Shown in pieces: positions 61,806-64,000 of a DNA stretch of 64,000 nt. Positions within the stretch are counted from its first letter, which is position 1. Every line of letters begins with the position of its first letter. The notes under the pieces are model-generated. The model had not been told where the DNA came from. It did no database searches and was given only the letters and a program-made list of their open reading frames with translations. Source of the stretch: an uncultured Flavobacteriaceae bacterium (GTDB lineage: Bacteria; Bacteroidota; Bacteroidia; Flavobacteriales; Flavobacteriaceae); the NCBI GenBank assembly GCA_947502635.1, contig CANNAN010000001.1:248001-312000 (forward strand). Reading direction: 5' to 3'. A program made the translations under genes and the position numbers.

Positions 61806-62930
61806 TTAATTTTCTGGAATAATTTTTACAATACCTAAACCTTCAATAGCAGCATAAATATAACCATCTGGTGCTTGCAATACATTTCTAACGCGACCAA
61901 TACCTTCAAATAGCTTTTCACGTTTTATAACTTTATCATTTTCTAAAACAAGTCTTTCAATATATTCAAACTTTAAAGAACCTACCAGAATGTTTCCTTT
62001 CCAATCTGGATAGATCTCAGAAGAAATAAAAGTCATACCATTTGGAGCAATAGAAGGTACCCAATAAAACAAAGGTTGTTCCATGCCTTCTTTTTCTGTG
62101 ATATCGGTAAATGTTGTACCATCATAATTAATGCCATACGAAATAACTGGCCAGCCAAAGTTTTTCCCTTTTTGTATGATATTAATTTCGTCACCACCTT
62201 GTGGGCCGTGTTCATTAATCCAAATGGCTCCCGTTTGCGGGTTTTTTATCATGCCTTGCGGATTTCTATGTCCATAACTATAAATAGCCGTCTTTGCATT
62301 TTCGGTATTTATAAAAGGGTTGTCTTCAGGGATGCTTCCATCGTCATTTAATCTGTATATTTTACCACAATCTCTAGTGATATCTTGAGGGTTTACATCT
62401 CTTTTACCTCGATCTCCTATAGAAAAATACAAATAGCCTTCATTATCAAACTCAATACGAGAGCCCCAATGTTGACCACTTTTAGTATTTGGACCAGCTT
62501 TATAGAGTAATTGTTTTTCAACCAAAGTATTGTTGCTTAATTTTGCTCTTAAAATGGCTGTATTACCACCGTCTCCTTCTCCTTCAGACGATGCATATGA
62601 TATGTAAATCCATCCGTTGTTTTCATAATTAGGGTGCAACTCTAAATCCATTAAACCTCCTTGACCACGAAGGTATATTTCTGGCACCCCTTCAATATTT
62701 GTTTTTACACCGTTTTTAAAATGAATAATTTCACCCGTTTTTTCGGTAATAAGCATGCTGCCATCAGGTAAAAGAACCATACTCCACGGAATATTTAAAT
62801 CTGAAACAATGACCTCAGTTGTATAATTAATGGTAACAGGAGTCTCTGCTTTTATTTCAGATTCTATTTGCTGAGCGCACGACATAAATGAAATAAGGGG
62901 TATTGATAAAAGTGAAAAAATAGTTTTCAT
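61806..62930 (-). CDS. PQQ-dependent sugar dehydrogenase, lipoprotein
   Basis: 374 residues. Lipoprotein signal FSLLSIPLISFMSC (cysteine 18). The soluble aldose sugar dehydrogenase (GSDH/YliI) beta-propeller is seen in PWSMVLLPDGSMLITEKTG, HWGSRIEFDNEGYLYFSIGD, GHRNPQGMIKNP and INEHGPQGGDEIN. It oxidises sugars in the periplasm with PQQ and should pass electrons to the cytochrome encoded next. A TonB receptor gene precedes it. Confidence 0.9.
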   Translation of the reverse strand: MKTIFSLLSIPLISFMSCAQQIESEIKAETPVTINYTTEVIVSDLNIPWSMVLLPDGSMLITEKTGEIIHFKNGVKTNIEGVPEIYLRGQGGLMDLELHPNYENNGWIYISYASSEGEGDGGNTAILRAKLSNNTLVEKQLLYKAGPNTKSGQHWGSRIEFDNEGYLYFSIGDRGKRDVNPQDITRDCGKIYRLNDDGSIPEDNPFINTENAKTAIYSYGHRNPQGMIKNPQTGAIWINEHGPQGGDEINIIQKGKNFGWPVISYGINYDGTTFTDITEKEGMEQPLFYWVPSIAPNGMTFISSEIYPDWKGNILVGSLKFEYIERLVLENDKVIKREKLFEGIGRVRNVLQAPDGYIYAAIEGLGIVKIIPEN

Positions 62931-62952
62931 AATTTTTTGTTTAAAAGTGTTT

Positions 62953-63999
62953 TTAAAACATATAATTTACTTGCACTCCTGTATAATAATTTACAGGATT
63001 TCCAGGATAATAATACCTTGGTGCATTACCATTAAAACCAGATGCATTTATCAGAATTTGAGATGCATAAGTTTTATCAAAGATATTATTTATACCTAAG
63101 AAAATATTGAAGTTTAGTTTTTTATTGAGAGGTATTTTATATCCAAGCTTAAAATTTGTTAAGTTATAACTGTCTGAGTATAGGCTATTACTATCTGTAA
63201 TTGGCATGTCGCCTACATATTGGAGATTAATATTTCCGTAAATTCCAAAAGATGACTCGATATCGATTCCAGCATTAAAAACACTTGAAGGGACTCCTGT
63301 TAAATCATTACCCGAAAAATTAGTATCACCATCAATAAATTCTTTAAATTTAAAATTGTTGAGCGTGTAGTTTACAAAAGAGTTAATAGATAGCGCTTCT
63401 TTGCGTAACCATTGATAATTTAATGATAATTCTAATCCGTCATGTTGAGTACTTCCAGCATTTATCCCTATAAATTCGTCTTGCGCAGTTCTACGAGATA
63501 CTAAAAGGTTTTTAATTGCTAAACGATAAATTGCCAAGTTTAATTGTAAACGATTGTTTATTAAAGTACCTCGGGTGCCAATTTCAAAATTCCACCCTGT
63601 TTCTGGTTTAAGATTGGTATTTATTTGTCCATCTGGTAACAATGTCTCATTTAATGTAATAGGAGAGAAGCCGTGACTAATATTTGAATAGACAGTCATA
63701 TCCTTGGAAAGTAGATGAGACACGCCAAATTTTGGGGATACAATATTCTTAAATTTGAAATTACCAGATTGATCTGGATTATTTTCTGAAATAGGAAACC
63801 TATCTTTTAAATGATATGATGTTTGATTTAAATTTAAACCTATAGAAAGTGTCGTTTTTTCCGAAAGTTCATAGTTAGTCTCAATAAACGCGTTGTAGTA
63901 GCTTCTTTTTTCTTTGAAATTTGATAACTGATTACCTTCAACACTTCCAGTACCATTAGGGAAATCTCTGTATAAGTTCTCAAACGTTCCAGATTTATA
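62953..63999 (-). CDS. TonB-dependent receptor, C-terminal part (partial)
   Basis: At least 348 residues; the frame is open from the stop at 62953 to the right edge and no start precedes the edge, so the N-terminus and plug lie outside. The beta-barrel is seen as alternating strands (LSIGLNLNQTSYHL; VYSNISHGFSPITLNE; LELSLNYQWLRKEALSINSF; INLQYVGDMPITDSN), with FNIFLGINNIFDKTYASQI and a terminal aromatic (NYMF). The ligand is unknown; it sits just before the PQQ sugar dehydrogenase, so a carbohydrate or PQQ/metal ligand is conceivable. Confidence 0.9.
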   Translation of the reverse strand, partial: YKSGTFENLYRDFPNGTGSVEGNQLSNFKEKRSYYNAFIETNYELSEKTTLSIGLNLNQTSYHLKDRFPISENNPDQSGNFKFKNIVSPKFGVSHLLSKDMTVYSNISHGFSPITLNETLLPDGQINTNLKPETGWNFEIGTRGTLINNRLQLNLAIYRLAIKNLLVSRRTAQDEFIGINAGSTQHDGLELSLNYQWLRKEALSINSFVNYTLNNFKFKEFIDGDTNFSGNDLTGVPSSVFNAGIDIESSFGIYGNINLQYVGDMPITDSNSLYSDSYNLTNFKLGYKIPLNKKLNFNIFLGINNIFDKTYASQILINASGFNGNAPRYYYPGNPVNYYTGVQVNYMF

Positions 64000-64000
64000 T

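Noticed and set aside
62953-63723. A complete short TonB-receptor gene beginning at 63723
   Set aside because: The frame has no stop from 63723 up to the right edge and encodes further barrel strands, so the GTG at 63723 is internal and the gene is only cut by the window.

Overview
The window (about one-third G+C) comes from the chromosome of a marine-type Flavobacteriaceae bacterium (phylum Bacteroidota). The evidence is the very A+T-rich spacers, promoters of the Bacteroidota form (TTG or TTTG, about 19 nt, TAnnTTTG) in place of E. coli-type -10 boxes, the gliding-motility lipoprotein GldI, many SPII lipoproteins, a TonB-dependent receptor, paired methylmalonyl-CoA mutase subunits, and the order mutL, rhomboid, rhomboid, EEP, WbqC, lepB, dapB, DUF5683, parB, parA, which I recognise from this family. 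I see no tRNA, rRNA, CRISPR array, prophage or insertion sequence.

Layout. 1-134: the end of a response-regulator domain. 148-8509 (minus strand): a kynurenine catabolic operon (kynureninase, kynurenine 3-monooxygenase, RidA-like putative aminomuconate deaminase, semialdehyde dehydrogenase, GNAT, an atypical SDR, 3-hydroxyanthranilate dioxygenase, ACMS decarboxylase, O-methyltransferase). It is divergent from an IclR-type regulator (8692-9462), and the spacer holds overlapping GTTTC/GAAAC palindromes lying on the operon promoter. 9526-16254: a mixed stretch with an Fe-S/CDGSH protein, lipoproteins, methyltransferase, M50-like protease, msrA, a zinc-ribbon-type coiled coil, a Nif3-like protein and lpxK. 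16244-23564 (minus): a TPR hybrid histidine kinase behind gap and lipA, then an Nramp-like transporter, an ECF sigma factor, a family 2 glycosyltransferase and a small membrane protein. 23785-30117: aquaporin, an ECF sigma/anti-sigma pair, murB, an aminotransferase, an aspartyl protease with a PDZ domain, and a DUF1573 protein.

30524-37807: valS, then the minus-strand block DUF192, lgt, a cyclophilin-FKBP fusion, gldI and a DHH phosphoesterase, followed by ndk. 37881-42948: an NTF2-like protein, two tandem cold-shock genes, dciA-like DUF721, a 2H phosphoesterase, recF, a TPR protein and ribH. 43353-48809 (plus): two small paralogous membrane proteins, mutL, two rhomboids and an endonuclease/exonuclease/phosphatase family protein, ending in a 20-bp tandem repeat. 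49015-56023 (minus): DUF6122, WbqC, lepB, dapB, DUF5683, parB, parA and a second, C-terminally extended parA. 56192-61286 (minus): mutB, a lipoprotein, mutA, an FtsB/DivIC-like protein and udk. 61354-64000 (minus): a c-type cytochrome, a PQQ-type sugar dehydrogenase and a TonB receptor cut by the window edge.

How it works together. Most of the window is core housekeeping: cell wall, lipoprotein maturation, chromosome segregation, mismatch repair and propionate metabolism. The accessory element with the most biology is the kynurenine operon. It carries the enzymes from kynurenine to 2-aminomuconate and probably its deamination, but no recognisable genes for the later steps, and it has three embedded genes of unknown role. 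Other points of note are a MutL whose C-terminal endonuclease motifs look degenerate, an Nramp-family transporter without the DPGN metal site, a duplicated ParA with an extra C-terminal domain, and a zinc-ribbon family protein that has lost its cysteines.
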